A stretch of 64,000 nt of DNA from Victivallaceae bacterium. Its GTDB lineage: Bacteria > Verrucomicrobiota > Lentisphaeria > Victivallales > Victivallaceae. A program made the position numbers and the translations under genes. The notes under the pieces were generated by a model that was given only the letters and a program-made list of their open reading frames with translations, did no database searches and had not been told where the DNA came from. Below are positions 16,519 to 24,860 of the stretch, in pieces (position 1 is the first letter of the stretch; every line of letters begins with the position of its first letter). The DNA lies in contig JAKIUY010000003.1 in the NCBI GenBank assembly GCA_021647315.1, positions 29,191-93,190 on the forward strand, in the 5' to 3' direction.

Positions 16519-17573
16519 ATAAAAAATTGCGGAAAAATTTAATAATTGCGGCAGTATTGGCCGGGAATCTTGTTTTACTGGTCGCGGTTGTGATGTTCCT
16601 GTTAACTCCTGACGAAACCACCCAAAGTGATATCTCGATGCCGATAAGTGTCAAACCCCAGGACAAACCACGCGCCTGGCAGAAAATCAATACAATTAAT
16701 ATTTCAACTGAAACAGCTCATACCCTTGCAGTTAAAGCTGATGGAACACTGTTGGTCGGTGATGATGATGGCATTACGTTCTATGATATGAACGGGAAAA
16801 AACGGGTATCAATTGTTTTGCGGGGGGGGATTGTCGCTCTAACCTCAGATAAAGATATTATTTATGCCGCCCTGCCACGCCAGATTATAAAAATAGCTGG
16901 CAAAAAATTAATAAAATGGCCCGAATTTGATTCACGCACCAGAATAACAGCATTAGCCATTACCTCTGGAACTACAGGTAAAACCCCGGAACCGCAGGCG
17001 TCTCGCCTGCAAAAAAGCCACAGACAAGACGCCTATGCTACTATGGCTGGGAATGCGGGCGTCCCGCCCGCAGTCTCATTCTTATTCATTGCCGACGCCG
17101 GTAACCGCAAAGTCTATTGTTATACTGTCGATGGCAGAAAAATCTGGGAGACTGGCGGCGTTGAAGGTGAAACTTTTATTATTCCTAGTCCATATTTTGA
17201 TCTTGCACCCGATGGTAACGGTGGCATTTGGGTGGTTAATCCCGGACGTCACCGCGTTGAAAATTATTCTGCCACAGGAAAATTCAAGGCATTATGGGAT
17301 CCGGTACCCGCAAAAACCATGTTGGGTTGTTGCAATCCGGCCTATTTGGGAGTACTTTCAGGAGACCGGTTTGTTACTTTGGAGAAAGGGCTTGTGCGTT
17401 CACGCCTGTTTGCCCCTTCAGGCAAAGTGATTAATAGTGTTGTACCTGAAAGTGATTTTGCTCAAGGTGTATTCAGGTATGATTTAGCGATATTACCGGG
17501 AGACAGGGTTGCCATTCTTGACGGCTTCGGGAACAAGATTGATATTTATGCCCGTAACAAAGGGCAGGAGTAG
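16515..17573 (+). CDS. Membrane-anchored NHL/propeller-type protein with repeat-derived insertion
   Basis: 352 residues: membrane helix at about 9-31, then a beta-propeller with NHL-like repeats such as HTLAVKADGTLLVGDDDGITFYD, FIADAGNRKVYCYTVDGRKIW, DLAPDGNGGIWVVNPGRHRV and RYDLAILPGDRVAILDGFGN. Residues about 152-190 come from a palindromic dispersed repeat (16969-17085) inserted in frame between two blades; they are the low-complexity-looking PEPQASRLQ... and GNAGVPPAV segment. Coupled to the preceding gene by ATGA overlap and 2 nt before the next. Function is inferred only from the cluster. Confidence 0.8.
   Translation: MNKKLRKNLIIAAVLAGNLVLLVAVVMFLLTPDETTQSDISMPISVKPQDKPRAWQKINTINISTETAHTLAVKADGTLLVGDDDGITFYDMNGKKRVSIVLRGGIVALTSDKDIIYAALPRQIIKIAGKKLIKWPEFDSRTRITALAITSGTTGKTPEPQASRLQKSHRQDAYATMAGNAGVPPAVSFLFIADAGNRKVYCYTVDGRKIWETGGVEGETFIIPSPYFDLAPDGNGGIWVVNPGRHRVENYSATGKFKALWDPVPAKTMLGCCNPAYLGVLSGDRFVTLEKGLVRSRLFAPSGKVINSVVPESDFAQGVFRYDLAILPGDRVAILDGFGNKIDIYARNKGQE
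16969..17085. repeat. Intragenic palindromic repeat inserted in frame
   Basis: Contains ggaaccgcaggcgtctcgcc (from 16988) and a second palindromic part gggcgtcccgcccgc (17057-17071). The first ~45 bases are nearly the same as 19635-19680, at the 3' end of another gene of this cluster, and a shorter relative is at 26041. It keeps the host frame open for about 39 codons. Confidence 0.75.
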
Positions 17574-17575
17574 AT

Positions 17576-17803
17576 ATGAAACCAATATCAAGACGTGATT
17601 TTCTATTATCATCACCGCGCTACCTGATAGCCGGAGCAATTGGTGGCGGTGCGTTCTGGCTGTTGCAGCGAGGTAAAGGAAACCCCCATACATGCAGTTC
17701 CAGTAATGGTTATTGCAAACAGTGTCCAAGTAAAAAATCATGCGGTCTGCCCGCTGCCATCTCATTCCGCAGGGTCACCGGTCGGAGGTCTGATAATGAG
17801 TGA
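17576..17803 (+). CDS. Small Cys-rich protein with RR-type signal
   Basis: A 75-residue protein starting MKPISRRDFLLSSPRYLIAG, i.e. an SRRDFL twin-arginine-like motif followed by a hydrophobic stretch to about residue 30. The short mature part has four cysteines spaced CSSSNGYCKQCPSKKSC, enough to bind one metal or Fe-S centre. It does not match a family I can name. It starts 2 nt after the previous gene and overlaps the next ferredoxin gene by 8 nt, so it is a real member of the operon. Confidence 0.7.
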   Translation: MKPISRRDFLLSSPRYLIAGAIGGGAFWLLQRGKGNPHTCSSSNGYCKQCPSKKSCGLPAAISFRRVTGRRSDNE

Positions 17804-18338
17804 AGAACATGTTGATAAAAAACGGCGGACTTTTCTACGTTGGACTGCGTTTGCGGTGCTGGTGGCATGTTGCCTGCCATGGCTTAAACGCAAAAAACAA
17901 CACGATACCGTCTGGCAGCTTGACCCGGAAAAATGTATTCAGTGCGGACGCTGTGCCACGGCTTGCGTTCTGATACCTTCAGCGGTTAAATGTGTTCATG
18001 CCTATGCGATTTGCGGGTATTGTGACCTTTGCAGCGGTTATTATATCGAAAAACCGTCAAAATTGGATACCGCTGCGGAAAATCAGTTGTGTCCCACAGC
18101 CGCAATCAAACGAACTTTTATTGAAGATCCCTATTTTGAATATACAATCATTGAAGAGCGTTGCATAGGTTGTGCTAAATGCGTAAAGGGCTGTGATGCT
18201 TTCGGGAATGGTTCATTGTTTATTCAGGTTCGGCATGATCGCTGTACAAATTGCAATAGCTGTGCGATTGCTGAAGTTTGTCCAGCCGGTGCTTTTAAAC
18301 GGGTGCCGGTCAAACAGACCTATTTATTGAAAGGATAA
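17796..18338 (+). CDS. Polyferredoxin (NapG/ferredoxin-type) with RR motif
   Basis: 180 residues. N-terminus MSEEHVDKKRRTFLRWTAFA is a twin-arginine-like or membrane-anchor sequence. Cysteine groups follow: CIQCGRCATAC, CGYCDLC, CIGCAKCVKGC and CTNCNSCAIAEVCP, consistent with about four [4Fe-4S] clusters as in NapG/NrfC-type electron carriers. The open frame extends further upstream, but ATG 17796 is preceded by GGAGG about 8 nt away and overlaps the preceding stop, so I chose it. Proposed role: electron transfer on the outer face next to the NosR-like protein. Confidence 0.85.
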   Translation: MSEEHVDKKRRTFLRWTAFAVLVACCLPWLKRKKQHDTVWQLDPEKCIQCGRCATACVLIPSAVKCVHAYAICGYCDLCSGYYIEKPSKLDTAAENQLCPTAAIKRTFIEDPYFEYTIIEERCIGCAKCVKGCDAFGNGSLFIQVRHDRCTNCNSCAIAEVCPAGAFKRVPVKQTYLLKG

Positions 18339-18385
18339 AACTAAGTAGATTAGACGGGAACGCCTAGGTTACCTTGGAAAATTAT

Positions 18386-19714
18386 ATGACAAAATTATTT
18401 ATAATAACCGTACTTTTTTTCAGCGGCATGCTGCTGATTGCGACAGAGTTCCGGTTTCCCAAACCGGAATTTACCTCCGGCTACGAGAGCCCGATTCTTC
18501 AACAGCCGTTGCCGACAGCTGAATGGATGCCCTATTTAGCACTGGGGCTTTTATTGCTGGTGATGATTCTGACCGGTTATGCGGTATATAAATGGCGTTC
18601 GCGCCGAATTCAGACAGTGCTGATTGTCTTTTCGCTGGCATTTTTCGGTTTTTTCCGTGAAGGCTGTGTCTGTGCCATCGGTTCTATTCAGAATGTGACG
18701 GCGGCACTGGCGGATGCGGGTTTTGCACTCTCATTGCCAGTACTTGGTTTCTTTGTATTGCCACTGCTTACAGCGCTCTTTTTCGGCCGCCTTTTCTGTG
18801 GCGCGGCCTGTCCAATGGGAGCGTTACAGGAATTGGTGCTGGTGCGGCCGTTGCGAGTCCCGAAAACCCTGGACCGGGTATTGCGCCTGATTCCACCATT
18901 ATATCTTGGTGCAGCGGTGTTATTCGCTTTTTGCGGGCTTGGCTTTATTATCTGCTCATGGGATCCATTTGTCAGTTTATTCAGATTATCCGGGTCAGTT
19001 TTTATGTTGGGTGCCGGAGGATTTATTGTCATTTTAAGCATATTTATTGCGCGTCCATACTGTCGTTATATCTGTCCTTATGGTGTGTTGTTAAAAGCAG
19101 CAGCATTTTTTTCAGCGCGTCAGGTTTCGATCACGCCTGATGAATGTATAAAGTGCCGGCTGTGCGAACAGGCCTGTCCTTCAGATGTGATTATTCCGCC
19201 ACGCCCGCGAAAATATTCTGAACCGGGCTTCGCGGCGGTACATCGTATTCAATGGCTGTTGGCGATTACACCCGGCATTATCGCAATTGGAATCATTGCC
19301 GGATACCTGTTGGCAAAACCAGCCACGGCATTGGACTCGCAGATTACTCTCTTACGCAATATCAAAGCCGGTAATGTAGAGAATGAAGCCGTCAGCGCGT
19401 TTTTAGCGACCGGCACTCCGGTTAAAGATCTAGCTATTAGAGTACAACAGCGTAAATATAAGCTGAAAATTGGCTGGATGCTATTCGGAGCCTGGAGTGG
19501 ACTGATAATTGCCGGTAGTTTAATCGCCGCCAGCCGTCGCCGCCGCAATCAGGACTTTATCCCTGACAGGATGAATTGTGTCTGCTGTTCGCGTTGCTAC
19601 GCATATTGTCCCCGTGAATTAAAAATAAATAAGAATGGAACCACAGGTAACTCCCCGGAACCGCAGGCGTCCCGTCTGCAACCACGCCCTGGGAACGCAG
19701 TCGGGGGATGTTAG
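18386..19714 (+). CDS. NosR/NapH-like polytopic membrane iron-sulfur protein
   Basis: 442 residues with an N-terminal signal-like helix, about five to six further membrane helices, and the Fe-S motifs of the NosR/NapH/CcoG group: FCGAACPMGALQE, YCRYICPYGVLLK, and a ferredoxin pair beginning CIKCRLCEQACPSD. After another helix the C-terminus has CVCCSRCYAYCPRE, a further possible cluster. The last ~25 codons (PEPQASRLQ...) derive from a dispersed repeat, so the native C-terminus may have been replaced. Such proteins pass electrons across or along the membrane. TTG at 18374 is an alternative start; I prefer ATG 18386. Confidence 0.85.
   Translation: MTKLFIITVLFFSGMLLIATEFRFPKPEFTSGYESPILQQPLPTAEWMPYLALGLLLLVMILTGYAVYKWRSRRIQTVLIVFSLAFFGFFREGCVCAIGSIQNVTAALADAGFALSLPVLGFFVLPLLTALFFGRLFCGAACPMGALQELVLVRPLRVPKTLDRVLRLIPPLYLGAAVLFAFCGLGFIICSWDPFVSLFRLSGSVFMLGAGGFIVILSIFIARPYCRYICPYGVLLKAAAFFSARQVSITPDECIKCRLCEQACPSDVIIPPRPRKYSEPGFAAVHRIQWLLAITPGIIAIGIIAGYLLAKPATALDSQITLLRNIKAGNVENEAVSAFLATGTPVKDLAIRVQQRKYKLKIGWMLFGAWSGLIIAGSLIAASRRRRNQDFIPDRMNCVCCSRCYAYCPRELKINKNGTTGNSPEPQASRLQPRPGNAVGGC
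19635..19714. repeat. Repeat forming the 3' end of the NosR-like gene
   Basis: Same repeat family as 16969-17085: ggaaccacaggtaactcccc, then ccggaaccgcaggcgtcccg. It supplies the last codons and the stop of the NosR-like gene and also the start region of the next gene (ATG 19708). Confidence 0.75.
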
Positions 19715-21405
19715 TGAAAACTGAAAATAGAAAATTATTACGTCAGACGGTAACAATTGTGGCAAAAGTTACTGTGGTTTTTATGATTATTGTGGCGGTG
19801 ATAATGGTTATGCAATATATTCAGTTGAAAAAGATTTCACCTGAATCTTCAACATTGCTGCCCAGTCTCAGGACAGAATTGAGTGCGGATCGAAAAAATG
19901 ATGTTCTGAGGACGCAAATCAGAGAACTTGATCTGTTAACTCGGCGGGCCTGGTTTACCGGTCAGAACCAACTCCGTACTGGCGGCTTACTGTTGCTTGG
20001 TGCTGGCGGGGTGTTGCTGGTCGCCTTTATTCTGCTTGGTTTGACCGCGAAAAAACGGGTTGATGAAAAATCATGTCTGGGCGTGACGGAACCCAAACGC
20101 ACAGGGCTACTCATAGCTCTGGCGTTAACCGGTGGCGGTCTGTTTATCGGCGCGCTGGCGGTGGCGTTTATTTATGATATTGGCAATGACGATAAAAAGA
20201 TCGCAGTTCCGCTGCCGGAACGGAAAGTTTCAGCTGAAGAATTTTATGCTAACTGGCCCTGTTTTAGAGGCCCTGATGCCAGTGGTATTGCTCCGGGCCG
20301 AAAACTTTTTACCGACTGGGATATTCCTTCCGGTCATAATCTGCTCTGGAAGGTGAAAGTGCCGCGTCAGGGATACAGTTCGCCGGTCGTCTGGAATGAC
20401 AAACTGTTTGTTACTGGTGGCGATAAAAAAGAGCGGGAAATTTACTGTTATAATGCGAACAGCGGTGAACTGCTGTGGCGGCATAGTGCTTCCGGTATTT
20501 CCGGCAGCCCGGTAAAATTGCCGAAAGTAGCCGATGACACCGGATTTGCGGCTTCAACTCCGGCGACTGACGGGCAGCGTATTTTTGCCGCCTTTGCTAC
20601 TGGAGATTTGGTCTGTGTTGATTTCGCAGGAAATCGCGTCTGGTCCAAGAATCTCGGAGTTCCTGAAAATCCCTACGGTTATTCCAGCTCACTTTTAACT
20701 ACTCCGGATAAATTGATTGTTCAGTATGATGACGAACGCCGCCAGCTGCTTTTGGCTTTTGATTCCGCAACCGGCCGCGAACTCTGGCGCAAACAGCGCA
20801 AAGCGGTTATTGCCTGGTCTTCTCCAATTAAAATTGAAGTAACCGGACGTAACCAGATCGTAATTCTGACCTGTGAATCAGTCGAGGGTTTTGACCTTGA
20901 AACTGGGGAACAGCTTTGGCGCGAAGATTGTATGAGTGGTGAAGTCGCCACCTCAGCCACCTTTGCCGGTGGCCGGGTATTGGTTGCCAATGATAATGCG
21001 GTTGCGGCCGCGATTGATCCGATTAAGGGTGAAATTTTATGGGAAAATGATGAGATTGATCTGCCGGATGTTTCATCGCCGGTCGCATTCGGCAATATGA
21101 TGTTTATTTTTACCAGCGGCGGTATCGCTGAATGTGTCAACGCGCAAACCGGTGAGCTGCTTTGGGAACATGAACTTGAAGATGGCTTTTACAATTCACC
21201 GTTGCTGGTCGGAGACCGGATTATTGTCATTGATAAAAAAGGCATAGCATTTATTATTAAGCCTGACGCAAAAAAATTCATGCTTGAACGCACCTGTAAG
21301 GTCGGCGAAATGGTAGTTGCCACCCCGGCACCGGGTAATAACAGATTATGGATTCGCGGAGTTCAATATCTCTATTGTGTCGGTAAAAAGGAGCAGACCC
21401 CATGA
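19708..21405 (+). CDS. Three-helix membrane protein with PQQ-like beta-propeller
   Basis: 565 residues: three membrane helices (about 15-36, 92-113 and 133-155) followed by a PQQ-like propeller (about 175-560) with blades such as WPCFRGPDASGIAPG, NLLWKVKVPRQGYSSPVVWN, CYNANSGELLWRHSA, LLAFDSATGRELWRK, GFDLETGEQLWREDC and CVNAQTGELLWEHEL. The PCFRGPDASG start of the propeller is typical of PVC PQQ-like proteins. GTG at 19714 is an alternative start. It overlaps the previous stop and the next ATG (4 nt), placing a membrane-bound propeller between the Fe-S membrane protein and the NAD module. Confidence 0.85.
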   Translation: MLVKTENRKLLRQTVTIVAKVTVVFMIIVAVIMVMQYIQLKKISPESSTLLPSLRTELSADRKNDVLRTQIRELDLLTRRAWFTGQNQLRTGGLLLLGAGGVLLVAFILLGLTAKKRVDEKSCLGVTEPKRTGLLIALALTGGGLFIGALAVAFIYDIGNDDKKIAVPLPERKVSAEEFYANWPCFRGPDASGIAPGRKLFTDWDIPSGHNLLWKVKVPRQGYSSPVVWNDKLFVTGGDKKEREIYCYNANSGELLWRHSASGISGSPVKLPKVADDTGFAASTPATDGQRIFAAFATGDLVCVDFAGNRVWSKNLGVPENPYGYSSSLLTTPDKLIVQYDDERRQLLLAFDSATGRELWRKQRKAVIAWSSPIKIEVTGRNQIVILTCESVEGFDLETGEQLWREDCMSGEVATSATFAGGRVLVANDNAVAAAIDPIKGEILWENDEIDLPDVSSPVAFGNMMFIFTSGGIAECVNAQTGELLWEHELEDGFYNSPLLVGDRIIVIDKKGIAFIIKPDAKKFMLERTCKVGEMVVATPAPGNNRLWIRGVQYLYCVGKKEQTP

Positions 21406-23708
21406 CTCCTGACCTACTGCGCAAAGAGTTGATTAAACTGGTTGATAAACATGGACGCTCACGACGTTCATTGATTCATCTGCTACAGGCAATTCAGCAG
21501 AAATACAACTATTTATCACCTGAAATTTTGGCAATATTACCGGGGATAACTGAGGTTACACCGACTGAAATCACTTCAGTTGCCACATTCTATCACCGTT
21601 TCCGGTTGCGTCCGGCGGGACGGCATTCGATCCGGGTCTGTATCGGCACGGCTTGTCATGTCAAGGGTGCCGAAAGAGTTTACGAGGCGTTTCGCAATCA
21701 TCTGAATATTCCGGAAGGCCAGGATACCGATGTGGACGGGCTGTTTACTGTCGAAAAAGTGGCCTGTCTGGGCTGTTGTATGCTGGCACCGGCGGTTCAG
21801 GTTGATGAGGTGATTTACGGTTGGGTCGAACCTGCCCGAGTCGATAATGTAATCCATGATTTTCTTGCCTCACGCCACGATCACGAAGCGGTTGATGCCG
21901 GAACCCCGCAAGCCGGGAGTGGTGATGCACGGTTGTGTCTCTGTTCAAGTTGTACCGCTTCCGGTGCCGGCGCGGTGTATGACGAATTACGCCGTTGCGC
22001 CGGAGAATTTAATCTTCCGGTTCGACCGCTGGAAGTTGGCTGTGACGGTATTTCGTATCGTTCACCGCTCCTGCGCATCAAGGATCGTAACGGGAATCAA
22101 TTTAATTATGCATCTGTCGACCCGGACAGTGTCAGCGCAATTTTACTCCACCATTTTGCTCCACAGTCACTGATTAAAAAAGTCGCCGCCGGCTTTAACC
22201 GTTTTGCCGCTAAAGTTCTGGGCGATAATTCCAGAGTCTGGCGTTATCGGGTAACCGGTAAACGTGACGCGGAAGACAGTTCATATCTGGCTTCGCAAGT
22301 CAGAATTGCCACGGAACATTGCGGGATGATTGATCCGTGCTGTATGGATCTGTACGTTAAACATAATGGCTTTGCCGGGTTAAAAAAGGCACTTGCCATG
22401 CCACCGCAGGCGGTGATTGATGAAATAAATTATTCAGGTCTGCGTGGCCGTGGCGGGGGTGGTTATCCGACCGGTAAAAAATGGCAGACGGTTGCTGACG
22501 CGACGGGGGGTCGCAAGTATCTGGTATGCAATGCGGATGAGGGTGATCCTGGAGCATTTATGGATCGTATGCTGTTGGAATCGTTTCCGTTCCGGATCCT
22601 TGAAGGGATGATGATTGCCGCTCATGCCATTGGCGCTGAACAGGCTTTTATCTATGTGCGGGAGGAATATCCCCTGGCGGTCAAACGCATCCGTAAAGCG
22701 GTCGAGGATTGTCATCATGCCGATTATGAACTCAAAGTAGAGGTAGTTGAAGGGGCAGGTGCTTTTGTCTGCGGCGAGGAAACCGCGCTATTGGCCGCGC
22801 TTGACGGTCGTCGCGGGACTCCGAGTTTTCGTCCGCCCTATCCTTCGGAATGCGGGTTTGACGGTTGTCCGACGCTGATAAATAATGTTGAAACTTTTGC
22901 CGTAATTCCCTGGATTATGCGCCACGAATCGGATGCTTTTGCCGGACATGGCACTGACTTGAGTCGCGGGACCAAGACTTTTGCGTTGGCTGGAAAAATT
23001 CGCCGTGGTGGTCTGATTGAAGTGCCGATCGGCATGTCTCTGCGTCGGATCATTGATGAAATCGGGGGTGGCGTGCCGGACAACAGACGTTTGAAAGCAG
23101 TTCAGGTCGGCGGCCCCTCCGGTGGTTGTGTTCCGGCATCACACTGTGATCTGCCGGTTGATTATGAGGCATTGACTGAAACCGGTGCTATTATGGGATC
23201 AGGTGGTATGGTCGTGCTGGATGATGCTGATTGTATGGTTGACATTGCCCGCTATTTTCTCGCATTTACCGCACTGGAATCATGTGGCAAATGTACCTGT
23301 TGCCGGGTTGGAACCATAAAAATGCTGAAAATTCTTGAAGGTTTGTGTCATGGTCAGGGCAAAGCAGGGGATATTGAACGGCTTGAAGAGCTTGCCCAGC
23401 TGGTGCAGGCCGGTTCTATCTGCGGCCTGGGGCGCACCGCACCTAACCCGGTACTTTCTACGCTTAAATTTTTCAGGGAAGAATATGAGGCGCATCTGCA
23501 AGGTAGATGTCCGGCGGGAAAATGCCGTGAACTGATAACTTATACGATAACTGACCGGTGCATTGGCTGTTCGCAATGCGCCAGGGCTTGCGGAGCCGGG
23601 GCTATTGCTTTTACCCCGTGGGAAAAACATGTTATCGATCAGGAAAAATGTGAAAAATGCAATGCGTGTGTCGATATTTGTCCTGAACACGCAATCAAGG
23701 TGGAATAA
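21402..23708 (+). CDS. NuoE-NuoF fusion, NADH-binding flavoprotein with extra Fe-S domains
   Basis: 768 residues. Domain order: NuoE-like [2Fe-2S] domain (1-155; cysteines in CIGTAC and CLGCC), a second thioredoxin-like ferredoxin segment (about 165-245; CLCSSC), a NuoF core with GLRGRGGGGYPTGKKW (NADH/FMN site), CNADEGDPGAF and GAGAFVCGEETALLAAL, then the [4Fe-4S] motif SCGKCTCCRVG with the distant GSICGLG, and a C-terminal two-cluster ferredoxin (CIGCSQCARAC, CEKCNACVDIC). This is the layout of HndC/HydB-like NAD(H) subunits of hydrogenases and formate dehydrogenases. No hydrogenase or formate dehydrogenase gene is nearby. ATGA overlap upstream, 1-nt overlap downstream. Confidence 0.93.
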   Translation: MTPDLLRKELIKLVDKHGRSRRSLIHLLQAIQQKYNYLSPEILAILPGITEVTPTEITSVATFYHRFRLRPAGRHSIRVCIGTACHVKGAERVYEAFRNHLNIPEGQDTDVDGLFTVEKVACLGCCMLAPAVQVDEVIYGWVEPARVDNVIHDFLASRHDHEAVDAGTPQAGSGDARLCLCSSCTASGAGAVYDELRRCAGEFNLPVRPLEVGCDGISYRSPLLRIKDRNGNQFNYASVDPDSVSAILLHHFAPQSLIKKVAAGFNRFAAKVLGDNSRVWRYRVTGKRDAEDSSYLASQVRIATEHCGMIDPCCMDLYVKHNGFAGLKKALAMPPQAVIDEINYSGLRGRGGGGYPTGKKWQTVADATGGRKYLVCNADEGDPGAFMDRMLLESFPFRILEGMMIAAHAIGAEQAFIYVREEYPLAVKRIRKAVEDCHHADYELKVEVVEGAGAFVCGEETALLAALDGRRGTPSFRPPYPSECGFDGCPTLINNVETFAVIPWIMRHESDAFAGHGTDLSRGTKTFALAGKIRRGGLIEVPIGMSLRRIIDEIGGGVPDNRRLKAVQVGGPSGGCVPASHCDLPVDYEALTETGAIMGSGGMVVLDDADCMVDIARYFLAFTALESCGKCTCCRVGTIKMLKILEGLCHGQGKAGDIERLEELAQLVQAGSICGLGRTAPNPVLSTLKFFREEYEAHLQGRCPAGKCRELITYTITDRCIGCSQCARACGAGAIAFTPWEKHVIDQEKCEKCNACVDICPEHAIKVE

Positions 23709-24727
23709 TGATAAAATTAACTATAGATGATAAAGTTGTAGAGGTCGCTCCAGGTGCAACTATTCTGGTCGCCGCAAAAAGCGTCGGTATTGCGATTCCG
23801 ACGCTATGTTATCTCGAATCATGCGGATCGACCGGTTCATGCATGGTATGCGCGGTGCAAAATAGTGAGAATAGCAGAATGCTCCCAGCCTGCGCCGCGC
23901 GTTGCGAAGCTGGCATGAAAATCTCCACATCAAGCTCGGCAGTTATAGAATTTAGACGTGGCGTTATCGAACTGCTACTGAACGAACATCGTGGCGATTG
24001 CCTGGCACCATGCCAACTGGCCTGTCCGTATGGACTTGATATTTCAACGATGCTGCATCTACTGGTTCAGACCAAGCACAAAGAAGCTGCCGAGCTGTTG
24101 TTCAGAAGCATTCCTGATCCGCAACAAACCTGTCCCGATTGTCGCGGGGGCTGTGAACTGGCTTGTCGACGTGGTCGCCATGACAAACCAATAGCCATCC
24201 GCCAAATCATTGCTGACCTGTCTACCCAAAATGTGGGAGTCCCGCACCTAATGGGAGCCGATCTCCGAGCGGCGAAGTGCAACAGCACATATAAAACCTA
24301 CAATCACCATTTTGGTCTGGTCACCAAAGAGGATATGGCAATTTTGCTTGAAGGAAAAAATGCGAATGATGATACCGGTGAAGCGGCTCGTTGCCTGCGC
24401 TGTGATTGTCGAGCCGTGAATGATTGTCAACTGCGGCAACTGGCCGCTGAATATGATGCAGAACAACAGCGTTTCGGTAAATCTTCAGTCAAATTTGACC
24501 GAGTATATTACGGTGAAGTCGGCTACGAGGTCGGCAAATGTGTCAAATGCGGTAACTGTATCGCGGTTGGCGAACGCCTGAAACCGGGTCAAGGTCCTGT
24601 TTTCAGTGACCGGGGGGCAAGGTTAACCGTGTCAGCACCATTTGGGATAGACAAAGATAAACTGTTCGATAACATTGCCGATGAATGCATAAAAGTTTGC
24701 CCAACCGGGGCACTGTTTCGTGACTGA
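23708..24727 (+). CDS. NuoG/GltD-like iron-sulfur protein, apparently lacking a flavin domain
   Basis: 339 residues. N-terminal [2Fe-2S] ferredoxin (C34, C45, C48, C62), then HRGDCLAPCQLACPYGLDI, a mix of the NuoG His-Cys region and the N-terminal Fe-S domain of GltD/dihydropyrimidine dehydrogenase, with further cysteines in CPDCRGGCELACRRG. Proteins with that second domain normally continue into an FAD/NAD domain of several hundred residues. Here, after IIADLSTQN, a repeat-like stretch (about 24233-24290) leads straight to YNHHFG...EAARCLRCDCR and a C-terminal CVKCGNC...CIKVCPTGALF. Either a deletion or a natural short form. Ends the NAD module. Confidence 0.8.
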   Translation: MIKLTIDDKVVEVAPGATILVAAKSVGIAIPTLCYLESCGSTGSCMVCAVQNSENSRMLPACAARCEAGMKISTSSSAVIEFRRGVIELLLNEHRGDCLAPCQLACPYGLDISTMLHLLVQTKHKEAAELLFRSIPDPQQTCPDCRGGCELACRRGRHDKPIAIRQIIADLSTQNVGVPHLMGADLRAAKCNSTYKTYNHHFGLVTKEDMAILLEGKNANDDTGEAARCLRCDCRAVNDCQLRQLAAEYDAEQQRFGKSSVKFDRVYYGEVGYEVGKCVKCGNCIAVGERLKPGQGPVFSDRGARLTVSAPFGIDKDKLFDNIADECIKVCPTGALFRD

Positions 24728-24744
24728 AACGAAAACTCTATTTT

Positions 24745-24818
24745 AGACAGGATAACAGGATATACAGGATTAAATAACAAGCAAAGTGGTAATCTTGTCA
24801 ATCCTGTTATTATGTCTG
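24745..24818. repeat. Inverted repeat of the 'acaggataacaggat' type
   Basis: agacaggataacaggat (24745-24761) is inverted at 24802-24818 (tcctgttattatgtctg) around acaggattaa...caatcc. This is a widespread intergenic repeat type. It is followed by agttccggcaaagccggttg (from 24826), another dispersed palindrome. Could act as a terminator-like structure between the NAD module and the last propeller gene. Confidence 0.7.
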
Positions 24819-24860
24819 AGAAAGTTCCGGCAAAGCCGGTTGTTTTATCAAAGAGGATCA

